The position numbers and the translations under genes were made by a program. Below, piece by piece: positions 1 through 8,555 of a stretch of 64,000 nucleotides of DNA. The stretch comes from Acinetobacter genomosp. 15BJ (GTDB lineage: Bacteria; Pseudomonadota; Gammaproteobacteria; Pseudomonadales; Moraxellaceae): assembly GCF_000400715.1 (NCBI RefSeq), contig NZ_KE007346.1, forward strand, positions 186,001-250,000. The letters run 5' to 3'. The notes under the pieces are model-generated. The model did not search any database and was not told the DNA's origin. It was given only the letters and a program-made list of their open reading frames with translations. The number at the start of each line of letters is the position of its first letter. Within the stretch, counting starts at the first letter, position 1.

Positions 1-379
1 TATTCCAGCGATCGGTGCTGTAAAGGCTGTTGAAAAGGGCAATGCAATCCCTGGTGTGGCTAAAAACCAAGCCTTTGTGGGATTGGCGTGGAAACCAGAG
101 CAAGGTTTCTATGCAGGTATTGATGCTCAGTATCTAGACAAGGTCTATGTTGATGACATCAATAGTGATGCAGCACCAAGTTATACCGTTGCATCAGTCT
201 ACACGGGATATGCATGGAAATACGTAGATTGGGGTATTAATGGCTTTGCACGTGTCGATAACCTGTTTGATAAAAACTATGCGGGTTCTGTGATTGTGAA
301 TGATAGCAATAGCCGTTTCTTCGAACCTGCGGATGGGCGGAACTGGAGTGCGGGGATTAAAGTCAGCAAACAATTCTAA
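1..379 (+). CDS. TonB-dependent outer-membrane receptor, C-terminal fragment
   Basis: The gene enters from the left edge; the open frame is in phase from base 2, so only about the last 125 residues are visible. They contain alternating beta-strand segments of an outer-membrane barrel, including 'GFYAGIDAQYLDKVYVDD', 'VDNLFDKNYAGSVIV' and a terminal Phe ('VSKQF'), the usual Omp C-terminal signature. The 'RVDNLFDKNY' motif is characteristic of the last strands of TonB-dependent siderophore or metal-complex receptors. The substrate cannot be told from this fragment. A bidirectional hairpin terminator follows directly. Family call is confident; specificity is unknown. Confidence 0.85.
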   Translation, partial: IPAIGAVKAVEKGNAIPGVAKNQAFVGLAWKPEQGFYAGIDAQYLDKVYVDDINSDAAPSYTVASVYTGYAWKYVDWGINGFARVDNLFDKNYAGSVIVNDSNSRFFEPADGRNWSAGIKVSKQF

Positions 380-383
380 GTGA

Positions 384-412
384 AAAGAGCAGCATTTATT
401 ATGCTGCTCTTT
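384..412. terminator. Bidirectional rho-independent terminator
   Basis: A 12-bp perfect stem (384-395 with 401-412, core AGAGCAGCAT) with a 5-nt loop, A-rich on the left and T-rich on the right. It lies between the convergent TonB-receptor gene and the Sel1-repeat gene and can serve both. Confidence 0.85.
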
Positions 413-417
413 GTTTT

Positions 418-1218
418 CTACTTTTTAGTTGCTGCTTTTTTTGCTGCCATTGCTTCTTCAACCTTGGCTAAAGATTCTTTCGCATTGGGGTAGTTTGCTT
501 CAGCTAAACGAGAAAAAATATTTTTTGCCTGCTCTAAATCTTGATCAATAATATTGCCATTAGCAAGCATGTTTCCCAAAATCATCAGAGATGGCGCATA
601 ACCTTTCTTGGACAGGTCTTTTAAGCTCTCAACAGCTTGTTGTTGCATGAATGGATTTTTATTCTTTACGCCAATGCCAAGGTCATATACTGCTTTTAAA
701 TTCTTCGCTGGATAATAGTCCTTTCGAAGTAAAGGGAGTAACCTCTGAATGGCAATTTGGTCATATTCAGGTTTTCCTTGTCTGAATAATAAATCAGCAA
801 ACTCAACAGTTGCTTCATCTGAGCCTTGAGTCGAGGCCTTATCTAAATACTCTTTATATTTTTGCGGATTTTTAGCAAGGCCAAGTGTACCTTTGTGATA
901 GGCTTGAGCTAGGCTGAAGCTGGCTGGTCCATAACCTTTATTAGATGCATCTTGATAATATTGAATGGCTTTCTTTTCATCTTTTGCAGTACCTTGGCCC
1001 ATTTGAGTCATATAACCAAGATTATAGACAGCTTGTTGATTACCCGTTGTGGCTAAGCGTTGCATTTCCTGAAAGGCAGCAGGGTAATCCTTTGCATCGT
1101 AGAGTTGAGTCGCTTTAGTAAATGCAGGATCCGGTTTAATCGTTGACGTTTTAGGGTCAGCTGCAAATGTTGTGTAGCTTGCAATCGTCATTAAACTTGC
1201 GATAAGCAATTTTTTCAT
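418..1218 (-). CDS. Exported Sel1-like (tetratricopeptide-type) repeat protein
   Basis: About 266 residues from the ATG at 1218, which has an AGGA ribosome site 8 nt upstream; an in-frame ATG 18 nt earlier is less likely because it precedes the signal peptide. The N-terminus 'MKKLLIASLMTIASYTTFA' is a Sec signal peptide cut before ADPK. The body holds Sel1-type repeats, e.g. 'AVYNLGYMTQMGQGTAKDEK' and 'ASFSLAQAYHKGTLGLAKN', and ends in an Ala/Lys-rich tail. Sel1 repeats form alpha-alpha solenoids for protein contacts, here presumably in the periplasm. No enzymatic motif is visible and the partner is unknown. Confidence 0.85.
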   Translation of the reverse strand: MKKLLIASLMTIASYTTFAADPKTSTIKPDPAFTKATQLYDAKDYPAAFQEMQRLATTGNQQAVYNLGYMTQMGQGTAKDEKKAIQYYQDASNKGYGPASFSLAQAYHKGTLGLAKNPQKYKEYLDKASTQGSDEATVEFADLLFRQGKPEYDQIAIQRLLPLLRKDYYPAKNLKAVYDLGIGVKNKNPFMQQQAVESLKDLSKKGYAPSLMILGNMLANGNIIDQDLEQAKNIFSRLAEANYPNAKESLAKVEEAMAAKKAATKK

Positions 1219-1414
1219 GTTTATTTTTCCTTTCATGTTGATCTGCTTTCATCCTTTGCATAGCAGAACTCAATATGCTGTTCCCATCATAAAAGTTTGG
1301 TTAAAAATGTAAATAAGGATTTTGTATAAATCTTAGCAAATGGAAGAGACGGAACTGGAACTTTATTTTTATTTAGTTGTTTAAAGTTAATGTCTTACGT
1401 TGAAAAATATGAAA

Positions 1415-1457
1415 GAAGGCTTGAGGTTTTTTGTGGCAAAAAAGTCAACAAGCCTTC
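1415..1457 (-). terminator. Possible terminator after dsbC
   Basis: A 9-bp perfect inverted repeat (GAAGGCTTG at 1415-1423 with CAAGCCTTC at 1449-1457) encloses a loop with complementary A- and T-tracts. On the minus strand it begins 12 nt after the dsbC stop and is followed by a T-rich stretch. The large interrupted loop makes the terminator call tentative. Confidence 0.5.
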
Positions 1458-1468
1458 ATATTTAATCT

Positions 1469-2200
1469 TTATTTTTGGGGGCTGGCTTCTTGTAAAAGTT
1501 GCTCAATCTGTTCTGCATTTTGAGGGCTACCTGAGAGTCGCATCCCATTTTGCAAAAATAAAGTTGGTGTTCCATCGATTTGTAATTTTTGACCTAGGGC
1601 GAGATTCTTCTGTATTGGAGTCTCACATTGTGCAGCATTTTTAGGTGCCTTACGGTGCAGCATATAATCTTCCCAAGCTTCATACGGATTTTTCGAACAC
1701 CAAATTTTATTCGCAATCGTTTCTGCTTGAGGATGTAGTCTCTTTAACGGGAACAAGAACAGATACACGGTGACATTATCAACTGAAGTCATGTGTTGCT
1801 CGAGCTTTTGGCAATAAGGACAATCAGGGTCGCTAAAGACATAGAGGATACGTTCCCCATTACCTTTTACGTATTTAATTGCCTGATCGAGTGGCAGTTG
1901 TTTGACATCAATTTTACCAAATTCAGCTAAGCGCTCTTCGGTTAGATTCTTCTTATTTTTGACATCGAGGAGGTTACCAAAGAATAGGTATTTGGCTGTT
2001 TCATCGGTATAGATAATTTTACCCGCGGCATAGACTTCATAAATACCCGGTAAAGGAGAGGGACTGACTGATTTGACTGGAATTTCAGGGTAATTCTGTT
2101 TGAAGTTTCGTTCCAGTGTTTTGCTATCGGCATGCAGGCTTTGTACGCAGAGAAGGCTCAGGCTGAGTACAGATAACCATGTTTTGATCATTATTTTCAT
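1469..2200 (-). CDS. dsbC: Thiol:disulfide interchange protein DsbC family
   Basis: Periplasmic disulfide isomerase of about 243 residues. The thioredoxin-like domain carries the CPYC active site ('SDPDCPYCQKLEQHM') and the cis-Pro region 'IDGTPTLFLQNG'. The N-terminal third ('LERNFKQNYPEIPVKSVSPS') fits the DsbC dimerisation domain. A signal peptide ends in 'SLHA'. I place the start at the ATG at 2200 (MKIMIKTW...) because it begins the signal peptide, though it lacks a clear ribosome site; a TTG at 2233 with AAGG close by is the alternative. The partner is normally DsbD, not in this window. A second Cys pair further on (IWCSKN, AAQCETP) matches the structural disulfide known in DsbC. Confidence 0.92.
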   Translation of the reverse strand: MKIMIKTWLSVLSLSLLCVQSLHADSKTLERNFKQNYPEIPVKSVSPSPLPGIYEVYAAGKIIYTDETAKYLFFGNLLDVKNKKNLTEERLAEFGKIDVKQLPLDQAIKYVKGNGERILYVFSDPDCPYCQKLEQHMTSVDNVTVYLFLFPLKRLHPQAETIANKIWCSKNPYEAWEDYMLHRKAPKNAAQCETPIQKNLALGQKLQIDGTPTLFLQNGMRLSGSPQNAEQIEQLLQEASPQK

Positions 2201-2274
2201 GAGAAATCGGTTGTATTGAGAATAGGTGAACAATAACCTTCATTTTGATTCTCGACAAGAATGATCGCTAAACT

Positions 2275-2598
2275 TTATTTCAAATAAGGCTGCATTGCCA
2301 ATTGCAGCAATTCGATTAGTTCAGCATCCATGTAGTGATAGTCATCTGGAATATCGAGCACAAACACTTTCTTATGCATAAGTTGTTTGGAATATTGTTC
2401 TTTGATCTGTTGCTTGTGTCGAGACTCCATCACAAAGATTTGTTCCGCCCAAGCAATATCTTTTAACGAGAGGGTATGTTTGGCGTGACGGCTGGTTCCC
2501 GCTGAACGGGTACTTAGACCGTACCCTTGAGCGAAAATACGTTCGGCTGTAGGACTGCGCCATTGATTGCGGCTACAAATGAAAAGAGTGTTCAGTAT
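2275..2598 (-). CDS. Small low-molecular-weight tyrosine-phosphatase-like protein
   Basis: About 108 residues starting 'LNTLFICSRNQWRSPTAE'. The segment CSRNQWRS resembles the C-x4-5-R-S phosphate loop of low-molecular-weight protein tyrosine phosphatases (C then R-S), and 'VFVLDIPDDYHYMD' supplies the Asp-Pro-like acid loop. It belongs to the short 'predicted protein tyrosine phosphatase' group (COG4551-like). The start is unclear: the codon where relatives would be expected to have ATG reads ATA (2598), preceding CTG. An in-frame ATG at 2664 would overlap the upstream gene and add residues unlike the family. It lies immediately after the 76-aa gene, whose stop it almost touches, so the two are probably cotranscribed with dsbC downstream. 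Confidence 0.75.
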   Translation of the reverse strand: MLNTLFICSRNQWRSPTAERIFAQGYGLSTRSAGTSRHAKHTLSLKDIAWAEQIFVMESRHKQQIKEQYSKQLMHKKVFVLDIPDDYHYMDAELIELLQLAMQPYLK

Positions 2599-2599
2599 G

Positions 2600-2830
2600 T
2601 TAAATCCAATAGTTGAAATCAGCTTCACGTAAATATTTTGCTTTGGAAATTCGAGGATATTCAATTCTTAATTGTCTGGCACGTGCAAGTTTGTCTTGTC
2701 GCGTATACAGATATTTCCATTGTTTAGGAGGCTTCCAACAGAAAGAACTATGCCTACAGTCTCGACCACGAAATAGAAATTTTTGTTTACGTCGCCACGC
2801 TCGATTACGTGGTTGTGGTACTTCATCCAT
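2600..2830 (-). CDS. Small basic protein of unknown function
   Basis: 76 residues, strongly basic and aromatic ('RNRAWRRKQKFLFRGRD', 'CWKPPKQWKYLYTRQDKLA'). No domain recognised. Reasons to accept it: same strand as its neighbours, stop codon directly abutting the phosphatase-like gene, and a composition (Trp, Arg, Lys clusters with ordered spacing) that looks like a folded nucleic-acid-binding peptide rather than noise. Against it: no ribosome site before the ATG at 2830, which sits at the edge of a long palindrome. An open frame on the opposite strand (2613-2846) is Cys/Arg-rich and looks like a shadow. Confidence 0.55.
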   Translation of the reverse strand: MDEVPQPRNRAWRRKQKFLFRGRDCRHSSFCWKPPKQWKYLYTRQDKLARARQLRIEYPRISKAKYLREADFNYWI

Positions 2831-2891
2831 ATTAAAAAACTCATGAGTTGATCGGATTCAGCAACCGCGATAACACATGAGTTTTTAATAT
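2829..2891. repeat. Long palindrome between ygfZ and the 76-aa gene
   Basis: Arms at 2829-2845 and 2876-2891 are complementary over 16 bp with one extra A on the left. The enclosed 30 nt also pair partly (GTTATCG with CGATCAAC), giving a near-continuous hairpin of about 63 nt. It spans the gap between the leftward ygfZ stop and the start codon of the next leftward gene. It could terminate ygfZ, control the small gene, or be a mobile-repeat remnant. Confidence 0.7.
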
Positions 2892-2919
2892 AAAATCAAG
2901 GCCTGATTTTTACAAGTAT

Positions 2920-3642
2920 TTAGCTTGGTCTTGCTACATCACCATTAAGCGTTTCTGGTAAATCTAAAACGGTTACGCCGAGTTCTTCTAAAGCAGCGGG
3001 TTTTGCAATGACCAATGCTAAATAGCCTTCTTCATATCCAATACTATTCACCACCTCAACATCTTTATTAAGTTGAGTTGCAGAGGCAGGAAGATCACCT
3101 TTGGCTTGGATTAAATGAAGCCAGTGTTTTGGTTTGGCTTTAAACCAAAGACGTGCCACGATTTCCTGACCAAGGTAACAGCCTTTATCGAAATGCACAC
3201 CGTCACGTTGATGTAAACGTAATTCTTGAGGTTGGAATAAATGTTCTGTTGTTTGGGTAATCCAAGCCTGTCCAGACTGGATTGCTTGAATTTGCCAAGT
3301 CGTGATATCTGTAGCTGTTGCAGAGAACTCGGTTTGTGTGTCGACAACAGTTGGATAAACTGTTCCAACTTCTTCTAACTTCATTTTAGAAAAAGCACCA
3401 AACTTTTTAATGTGTTTAGAAAACTCTTCAGCCTGATCTTGAGTAGTCACAAGTTCAAAACTTTCTGGATTTAATCTTTTAATCCATAAACCAAAATGAA
3501 TACGTCCTTTTAAATCACAAATAGCAGTATAGCGACTTTCATTTTCAGGCAAGCGTTCTACATGAACCGTCACTTGACCTTGTAAAAATTTTTGTGCATC
3601 GACACCATTTAAACTAAAAGCAGTAAAACCAAGCTGACTCAT
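2920..3642 (-). CDS. ygfZ: YgfZ/GcvT-type folate-binding protein
   Basis: 240 residues, somewhat shorter than E. coli YgfZ. It has the family hallmark K-G-C-Y-x-G-Q-E near residue 153 ('DKGCYLGQEIVARL') and the N-terminal 'FLQGQVTVHV' segment of the GcvT-like fold. YgfZ proteins bind tetrahydrofolate and help assemble or repair Fe-S clusters, including those of MiaB-type enzymes. The start ATG at 3642 has AGGA upstream. No operon partner is evident; the gene is followed by the palindrome at 2829-2891. Confidence 0.93.
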   Translation of the reverse strand: MSQLGFTAFSLNGVDAQKFLQGQVTVHVERLPENESRYTAICDLKGRIHFGLWIKRLNPESFELVTTQDQAEEFSKHIKKFGAFSKMKLEEVGTVYPTVVDTQTEFSATATDITTWQIQAIQSGQAWITQTTEHLFQPQELRLHQRDGVHFDKGCYLGQEIVARLWFKAKPKHWLHLIQAKGDLPASATQLNKDVEVVNSIGYEEGYLALVIAKPAALEELGVTVLDLPETLNGDVARPS

Positions 3643-3830
3643 AGATCAATCCTAAATCTGTGTTCTGAACACTAAAATATGGATTGTTATTTTGCGCCAT
3701 TTTTCACAAAAAAGCAGCTTGAGATTCTCGATATTCGTGCTCAAATGAGCGATTGAAGGCATAGCTTTTGTACAATAAATCGCTATGATGAATCGATCCA
3801 ACAGAATAATAGTGATATTGGAGAATAATA

Positions 3831-4277
3831 ATGACAGGTACAGTTCGATTACATCGCGTATTTAATGCGCCACCTGCACGTGTGTATAACGCATTTCTTG
3901 ATGCTGATGCATTGGTTAAATGGCTACCACCGCATGGATTTACCGCGAAAGTTCATCATTTAGATCCACAACAAGGTGGAACCTATAAAATGTCATTTAC
4001 CAATTTCTCAACTGGGAGTTCGCATTCTTTTGGTGGAACCTATGTTGAGCTGGTACCCAATGAACTTCTACGTTATACCGATCGCTTTGACGATCCGAAT
4101 TTACTGGGTGACATTCAAGTCACAATTCAATTGAAGCAAGTGCTTGTCGGTACAGAAATACAGATTACACAAGAGGGAATCCCTGATGTGATTCCTGTAG
4201 AGGCCTGTTATCTGGGTTGGCAAGAGTCACTTTATTTATTGGGCTTATTGGTGCAAGCAGATATACCAGATCAATAA
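3831..4277 (+). CDS. SRPBCC / AHSA1-like ligand-binding protein
   Basis: 148 residues with the START-like SRPBCC pattern: 'VFNAPPARVYNAFLDADALVKWLPP' at the N-terminus, the central 'GGTYKMSF' and 'GGTYVELVPNELLRYTDRF', and the C-terminal amphipathic helix 'GWQESLYLLGLLV'. This is the arrangement of the activator-of-Hsp90-ATPase homologue 1 family. Such proteins bind hydrophobic ligands or act as small lyases; the ligand here is unknown. The start has GGAG 8 nt upstream. It begins a rightward series of small genes. Confidence 0.85.
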   Translation: MTGTVRLHRVFNAPPARVYNAFLDADALVKWLPPHGFTAKVHHLDPQQGGTYKMSFTNFSTGSSHSFGGTYVELVPNELLRYTDRFDDPNLLGDIQVTIQLKQVLVGTEIQITQEGIPDVIPVEACYLGWQESLYLLGLLVQADIPDQ

Positions 4278-4335
4278 GGAAAACAGCTTAAATCTTAAAT
4301 ACAGAGTTTTGATGATCATTACATCGGGGGATGCT

Positions 4336-4674
4336 ATGTCAGAACAAGCGATTGTTGAACGCCGTGAACAACTTGCGCGTATTGCTATGCGTGAAGCTTT
4401 GGAAAATCAACAAGCCGAAGATAGTGTGGAGTTGTTTATTCAACACCATCTGGAGGAAGTGGAGCCAACATATTGGAAAAAGCATTTTGCAACTTCAACG
4501 CCATCACCTATACAGGTGTTAGAGTTTTTGGTGCTTGCTCATCAGTGGGAAGATGGGGACTTAGACAGTTATGATATGCTGGATTTTACCTTACCAGACG
4601 AAATCACCAACTATGTGATCTGTGTGAGCTTTGATGCAAAAGGGCAGGTCGTAGATATATCAATGGAAAGTTGA
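4336..4674 (+). CDS. Acidic protein of unknown function (possibly DUF2004-like)
   Basis: 112 residues from the ATG at 4336, which follows a GGGG ribosome site; an upstream in-frame ATG at 4309 has none. The sequence is acidic and helical at the N-terminus ('ERREQLARIAMREALEN') and ends with a beta-type segment 'YVICVSFDAKGQVVDISMES' that recalls DUF2004 proteins. That resemblance is from memory and weak. No catalytic motif. It sits 58 bp after the SRPBCC gene and 24 bp before the DUF488 gene, so probably cotranscribed. Confidence 0.7.
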   Translation: MSEQAIVERREQLARIAMREALENQQAEDSVELFIQHHLEEVEPTYWKKHFATSTPSPIQVLEFLVLAHQWEDGDLDSYDMLDFTLPDEITNYVICVSFDAKGQVVDISMES

Positions 4675-4698
4675 ACGGATAAGGTGCTGGAGAGTCAT

Positions 4699-5055
4699 GT
4701 GCAAATCGAGATCAAACGTATTTATGATCCTGTAGAGTCAAGCGATGGGCAGCGTGTACTGGTTGATCGTTTGTGGCCAAGAGGAATCTCTAAAGAGCGT
4801 GCGCATTTGGATGTATGGCTGAAGGAAATTGCACCTTCTACAGAATTGCGGCAAGCATTTTGTCATAAAGCTGAGCACTGGCTCAGCTTTCAAGAGGGGT
4901 ATTATCAAGAGCTTAAAGATAATCCGTATGTGCACCAACTCCGAGAAATGGCAGCACAACAGCAATTGACACTGATTTATGCAGCGAAAGATCCTGAGCT
5001 GAATCATGCTTTGGTACTTAAAAATTATTTACTTGGCAAAGCGATTCAAGCCTAA
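4699..5055 (+). CDS. DUF488 family protein (YeaO-like)
   Basis: 118 residues from the GTG at 4699, chosen because GGAG lies 7 nt upstream; the GTG at 4684 would add five residues. Diagnostic segments are 'RIYDPVESSDGQRVLVDRLWPRGISKE' (here split as RIYDP, then VLVDRLWPRG), 'LDVWLKEIAPSTELR' and 'LTLIYAAKDPELNHA'. These define the DUF488/YeaO family, small cytoplasmic proteins of unknown biochemical role found in many proteobacteria. Follows the acidic protein closely. Confidence 0.9.
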   Translation: MQIEIKRIYDPVESSDGQRVLVDRLWPRGISKERAHLDVWLKEIAPSTELRQAFCHKAEHWLSFQEGYYQELKDNPYVHQLREMAAQQQLTLIYAAKDPELNHALVLKNYLLGKAIQA

Positions 5056-5106
5056 ATTTTGAAAAACTGCGTCTATCCATCATAATAGTCGTTTTGAGTT
5101 TCTTTT

Positions 5107-5451
5107 ATGTCTTTTCCACGTTGTCCACAATGCCAATCAGAATATACTTACCAAGATGGCGACTTATTGATTTGTCCTGAATGTTCACATGAATGGCAGG
5201 AAGGGGAAGCATCGGCTTCGGAATTGCAAGACATTATTAAAGATGCCAACGGGAATGTATTGGCCGATGGTGATAGCGTTACGGTTGTTAAAGATTTAAA
5301 AATTAAAGGTTCATCATCTGTCGTTAAAGTGGGAACGAAGGTAAAAAGTATTCGTTTAGTGCCTGATGCCAGCGATGGCCATAACATTGATTGTAAAATT
5401 GATGGGGTAGGTGCCATGAAATTAAAATCTGAATTTGTGAAAAAAGTTTAA
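5107..5451 (+). CDS. yjdM: Zinc-ribbon protein YjdM (PhnA family)
   Basis: 114 residues. The N-terminus has two CxxC knuckles ('[11 protein letters not shown]' and 'CPECSHEWQ') of a zinc ribbon, followed by the PhnA domain '[21 protein letters not shown]' and '[10 protein letters not shown]'. Despite the old name 'alkylphosphonate utilisation protein', members outside phn operons have no established link to phosphonates; none of the phn genes is here. A strong terminator follows. Confidence 0.93.
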   Translation: MSFPRCPQCQSEYTYQDGDLLICPECSHEWQEGEASASELQDIIKDANGNVLADGDSVTVVKDLKIKGSSSVVKVGTKVKSIRLVPDASDGHNIDCKIDGVGAMKLKSEFVKKV

Positions 5452-5462
5452 ATTTTTATTTA

Positions 5463-5486
5463 GGAGCATGAAAATGCTCCTTTTTT
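5463..5486 (+). terminator. Rho-independent terminator after yjdM
   Basis: Seven-bp stem GGAGCAT/ATGCTCC with a GAAA loop and six T's immediately after. Confidence 0.9.
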
Positions 5487-5598
5487 ATTAATTACATAAA
5501 TTACCAAAAATGAACAAAATTTAATCTTCTTAAACGGCAATTGCTGATCTATATTGATGATATAACAAACAACAGTAACTCCAAAAATAGAGGTCTTT

Positions 5599-5934
5599 AT
5601 GTCAGGATGGTTTGAAGTCAGTCAGGCGAGTGATGGGCAATATCGCTTCGTATTAAAAGCAGGAAATAGTGAGACTGTTTTAACAAGTGAATTATATAAA
5701 ACCAAAGCTGCTGCATTGAATGGGATTGCATCAGTACAAAAAAATAGTCCTGATGATGGTCGTTATGAACGATTAACGTCTAAAAATGATAAACCATACT
5801 TTAATTTGAAAGCTGCAAACCATCAGGTGATTGGTAACAGCCAGTTGTACTCAAGTGAGCAATCGCGTGATAAAGGCATTGAGTCTGTGAAAAAGAATGG
5901 ACCATCAGAAACCATTAAAGATTTAACTGCTTAA
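5599..5934 (+). CDS. yegP: YegP family protein, two DUF1508 repeats
   Basis: 111 residues containing two tandem DUF1508 units: residues about 4-52 ('FEVSQASDGQYRFVLKAGN... GIASVQKN') and about 57-103 ('NDKPYFNLKAANHQVIGNSQ... GIESVKKN'). Each unit is a beta-hairpin motif ending in a conserved 'GI.SVKKN' helix. The family is widespread and small; its function is not established. GAGG ribosome site precedes the start. Monocistronic, ended by a strong shared terminator. Confidence 0.95.
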   Translation: MSGWFEVSQASDGQYRFVLKAGNSETVLTSELYKTKAAALNGIASVQKNSPDDGRYERLTSKNDKPYFNLKAANHQVIGNSQLYSSEQSRDKGIESVKKNGPSETIKDLTA

Positions 5935-5941
5935 ACTCAAT

Positions 5942-5972
5942 AAAAAAGCCGTTTCAATGAAACGGCTTTTTT
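5942..5972. terminator. Bidirectional terminator yegP/proS
   Basis: Fourteen-bp stem AAAAAAGCCGTTTC/GAAACGGCTTTTTT with a 3-nt loop between the convergent yegP and proS genes; T-tracts in both directions. Confidence 0.93.
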
Positions 5973-5988
5973 ATGTTTAGAATTTAGA

Positions 5989-7704
5989 TTAGCGAACAAG
6001 TTTTGCTAATAATTCTTCTTTATTGAGATTACTTGATTCAGCATCGCGACGACCTTTGTACTCGAAAGTACCAGCATCCAAACCTTTTTCACCAATCACG
6101 ATACGGTGTGGAATACCCATCAACTCGAGATCAGAGAATTTCACGCCTGGGCGTTCGTTGCGATCATCTAGTAATACGTCATAGCCTTGTGCTTGTAATT
6201 CAGCATAGAGTGCTTCAGCTGCTTCAAGTGTACGAGGTGATTTATGCGCATTCATTGGCACAATTGCAACTTCAAAAGGTGCAATGGCTTGTGGCCAAAT
6301 AATACCTTTATCATCAAAGTTTTGTTCAATTGCCGCAGCGACAACACGAGTGACGCCGATGCCATAACAACCCATGGTCACGGTAAATGGCTTGCCATCT
6401 TCACCTAAGACTTTACAGCCCAAAGCTTCCGAATACTTTGTACCGAGTTGGAAAATATGACCAACTTCAATACCACGTTTAATTTGGATCGTACCTTTAC
6501 CATCTGGAGAAGGGTCACCTTCAACCACATTGCGCAGATCAAACACTTCTGTGAACTTCGCATCGCGGTCCCAGTTTACACCCGTTGCATGCTTATCGAC
6601 TTCATTTGCACCCGCCACAAAGTCAGACAATACCGATGCAGCACGATCCACAATCACTGTTAAGCCTTTTTCAAGCAGACCTTGTGGACCACAGAAACCA
6701 GCTGTTAGACCGTGTTGTTGCAATTGTTCTTCAGTTGCAAATGCTAAAGGTGCTGCAATCAATGGATGCTTTTCAGCTTTAATATCATTGAGTTCATGGT
6801 CGCCACGGAGGAACAACGCAACAACTGGGGTATTGCCTTTGTCGTCAGTTGGACCTTGTACTAGTAATGCCTTAACAGACTGTTTTGCATCAGTATTTAA
6901 GTACTGGCAAACATCAGCAATGGTTTTTTGATTTGGTGTATCAACTAAGGTTAATGTCTGAGTTGCTGCAGCACGCTCACCCACTAAAAGTGCTTCTGCC
7001 ATTTCAACGTTCGCGGCAAAGTCAGATTCTGTCGAGAATGCGATGTCATCTTCACCACTTGACGCAAGTACATGGAATTCATGCGATGCTGAACCACCAA
7101 TTGAACCAGTGTCTGCTTGTACTGGACGGAAGTCCAAACCTAGACGGGTAAAGATACGGCTATAGGTGTCATACATGACATCATAGGTTTCTTGTAGTGA
7201 TGCTTGATCCGCATGGAAAGAATAAGCATCTTTCATGATGAATTCACGCGAGCGCATCACACCAAACCGTGGGCGAATTTCGTCACGGAATTTGGTTTGA
7301 ATTTGATAAAAATTCAATGGCAGTTGCTTATAGCTTTTCAGCTCGTTACGCGCCAAGTCGGTAATCACTTCTTCGTGAGTTGGACCAAGCACGAAAGGAT
7401 TGTCATGACGATCTTTAAAACGTAATAACTCAGGGCCGTATTGTTCGAAACGACCAGATTCTTCCCAAAGCGCAGCAGGTTGCGTGACAGGCATGAACAC
7501 TTCTAATGCGCCAGAACGGTTCATTTCTTCGCGAACAATGGCATCCACTTTCTTTAAAACGCGCGTTCCCATGGGCAACCAAGAGTATAAGCCAGAAGCT
7601 AATTTACGAATCATCCCCGCACGTAACATGAGCTGGTGTGAAATCACTTCAGCATCATTTGGGGTTTCTCTTAACGTTGCAAATAAAAAGCGGCTTGCGC
7701 GCAT
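5989..7704 (-). CDS. proS: Prolyl-tRNA synthetase
   Basis: 571 residues, the usual bacterial (ProS type with editing insertion) length. Class II motifs are visible: motif 2 region '[17 protein letters not shown]' near residues 139-155, 'GPTHEEV' near 107-113, and the C-terminal motif 3 '[18 protein letters not shown]'. The insertion of roughly residues 220-390 includes the Ala-tRNA editing domain (e.g. '[12 protein letters not shown]'), followed by the anticodon-binding domain ending in 'LLAKLVR'. ATG at 7704 has AGGA 8 nt upstream. Stand-alone gene with a terminator shared with yegP. Confidence 0.98.
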   Translation of the reverse strand: MRASRFLFATLRETPNDAEVISHQLMLRAGMIRKLASGLYSWLPMGTRVLKKVDAIVREEMNRSGALEVFMPVTQPAALWEESGRFEQYGPELLRFKDRHDNPFVLGPTHEEVITDLARNELKSYKQLPLNFYQIQTKFRDEIRPRFGVMRSREFIMKDAYSFHADQASLQETYDVMYDTYSRIFTRLGLDFRPVQADTGSIGGSASHEFHVLASSGEDDIAFSTESDFAANVEMAEALLVGERAAATQTLTLVDTPNQKTIADVCQYLNTDAKQSVKALLVQGPTDDKGNTPVVALFLRGDHELNDIKAEKHPLIAAPLAFATEEQLQQHGLTAGFCGPQGLLEKGLTVIVDRAASVLSDFVAGANEVDKHATGVNWDRDAKFTEVFDLRNVVEGDPSPDGKGTIQIKRGIEVGHIFQLGTKYSEALGCKVLGEDGKPFTVTMGCYGIGVTRVVAAAIEQNFDDKGIIWPQAIAPFEVAIVPMNAHKSPRTLEAAEALYAELQAQGYDVLLDDRNERPGVKFSDLELMGIPHRIVIGEKGLDAGTFEYKGRRDAESSNLNKEELLAKLVR

Positions 7705-7901
7705 GGAAACTGTCCTAAAGTTAAGTGTTATTTAAAAGGTGCTATAAAATGAGCAAAATAATGCGCTTAGTTTTAAGCAATGAGCATTATGACATGAAAC
7801 AGTCAATTTCGCGCAGTATATAGCACTGGCATACGGTTAAATATTGAAATTGTTTAAAAATTAATATTGAGATGGTAAGGGATTTATAGCAGATTTAGAG
7901 A

Positions 7902-8555
7902 TTAGGTTGAGCCGAGTGTATTTAAGCGATTGATAATATCGCTATATTCAACTTCAGTCTTGTGATAGGCATTGCGTAGGCTTTCAACTGTTTTTTTGAC
8001 GTTTTCAATATTTTGAGCATTGTTCTCAAGATTGCTTTTAAGCTGTGCTGGTAGCATTTCACCTTTGCGGTGATATTCCATTTCTTGACGCTTAAAACCA
8101 ATCTTGTCTTTTTGCAATTGTTGTAATTGCTCTTGTTGGTAGTTTAGCTGTTTTTTCAAGTTGGCTAAAATTTGATCACGTTTTGCTGCTGCAATTTGCG
8201 GACTACCATAGGCACGTTTTAGCCTTAAGTCCTGTTCACGACGACGTGCGAGAGACTCGCGTTGAGCAGATTGCTGAACATCGGCAGCTGCATTATAAGC
8301 CCGATTGCGTTTAATCACTTGCATATTGCGGTCGAGAGCTTCATAGCCATATCGAATATGTTCAGGGCTGACAGAGGTACTGACATTAGCTACGCCGTTT
8401 TTGTCATAATAACGATACCAAACGGGTTTAACCTGTTCAGTTGCGGCAAAAGTGGAACTGCTGACAAAGAGCAATAGAAAAAAACAACAAATGTAACTAC
8501 GAGTAATCGTTGTAAAGTGACGAATGCGGAAACCGCACTTTAACGAACCAGTCAT
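7902..8555 (-). CDS. Exported coiled-coil protein of unknown function (DUF4124-like N-terminus)
   Basis: 217 residues. A signal peptide with hydrophobic core 'ICCFFLLLFVSSSTFA' precedes a short domain 'VWYRYYDKNGVANVSTSV' like the 'YrwvDanGvv.ys' pattern of DUF4124. From about residue 85 to 210 the sequence is a long charged coiled coil rich in Gln/Lys/Leu ('LKKQLNYQQEQLQQLQKDK'). A periplasmic structural or scaffold role is possible but unproven. It lies divergently upstream of the pilGHIJ cluster. GGGG ribosome site precedes the start. Confidence 0.8.
   Translation of the reverse strand: MTGSLKCGFRIRHFTTITRSYICCFFLLLFVSSSTFAATEQVKPVWYRYYDKNGVANVSTSVSPEHIRYGYEALDRNMQVIKRNRAYNAAADVQQSAQRESLARRREQDLRLKRAYGSPQIAAAKRDQILANLKKQLNYQQEQLQQLQKDKIGFKRQEMEYHRKGEMLPAQLKSNLENNAQNIENVKKTVESLRNAYHKTEVEYSDIINRLNTLGST

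Noticed and set aside
1390..1644. Open frame on the plus strand opposite dsbC
   Set aside because: No ribosome site, overlaps the convincing DsbC coding region and its terminator; composition looks like an antisense shadow.
2613..2846. 77-codon plus-strand frame opposite the small basic gene
   Set aside because: Cys/Arg-rich and random-looking, no ribosome site; the minus-strand frame fits the neighbouring operon better.
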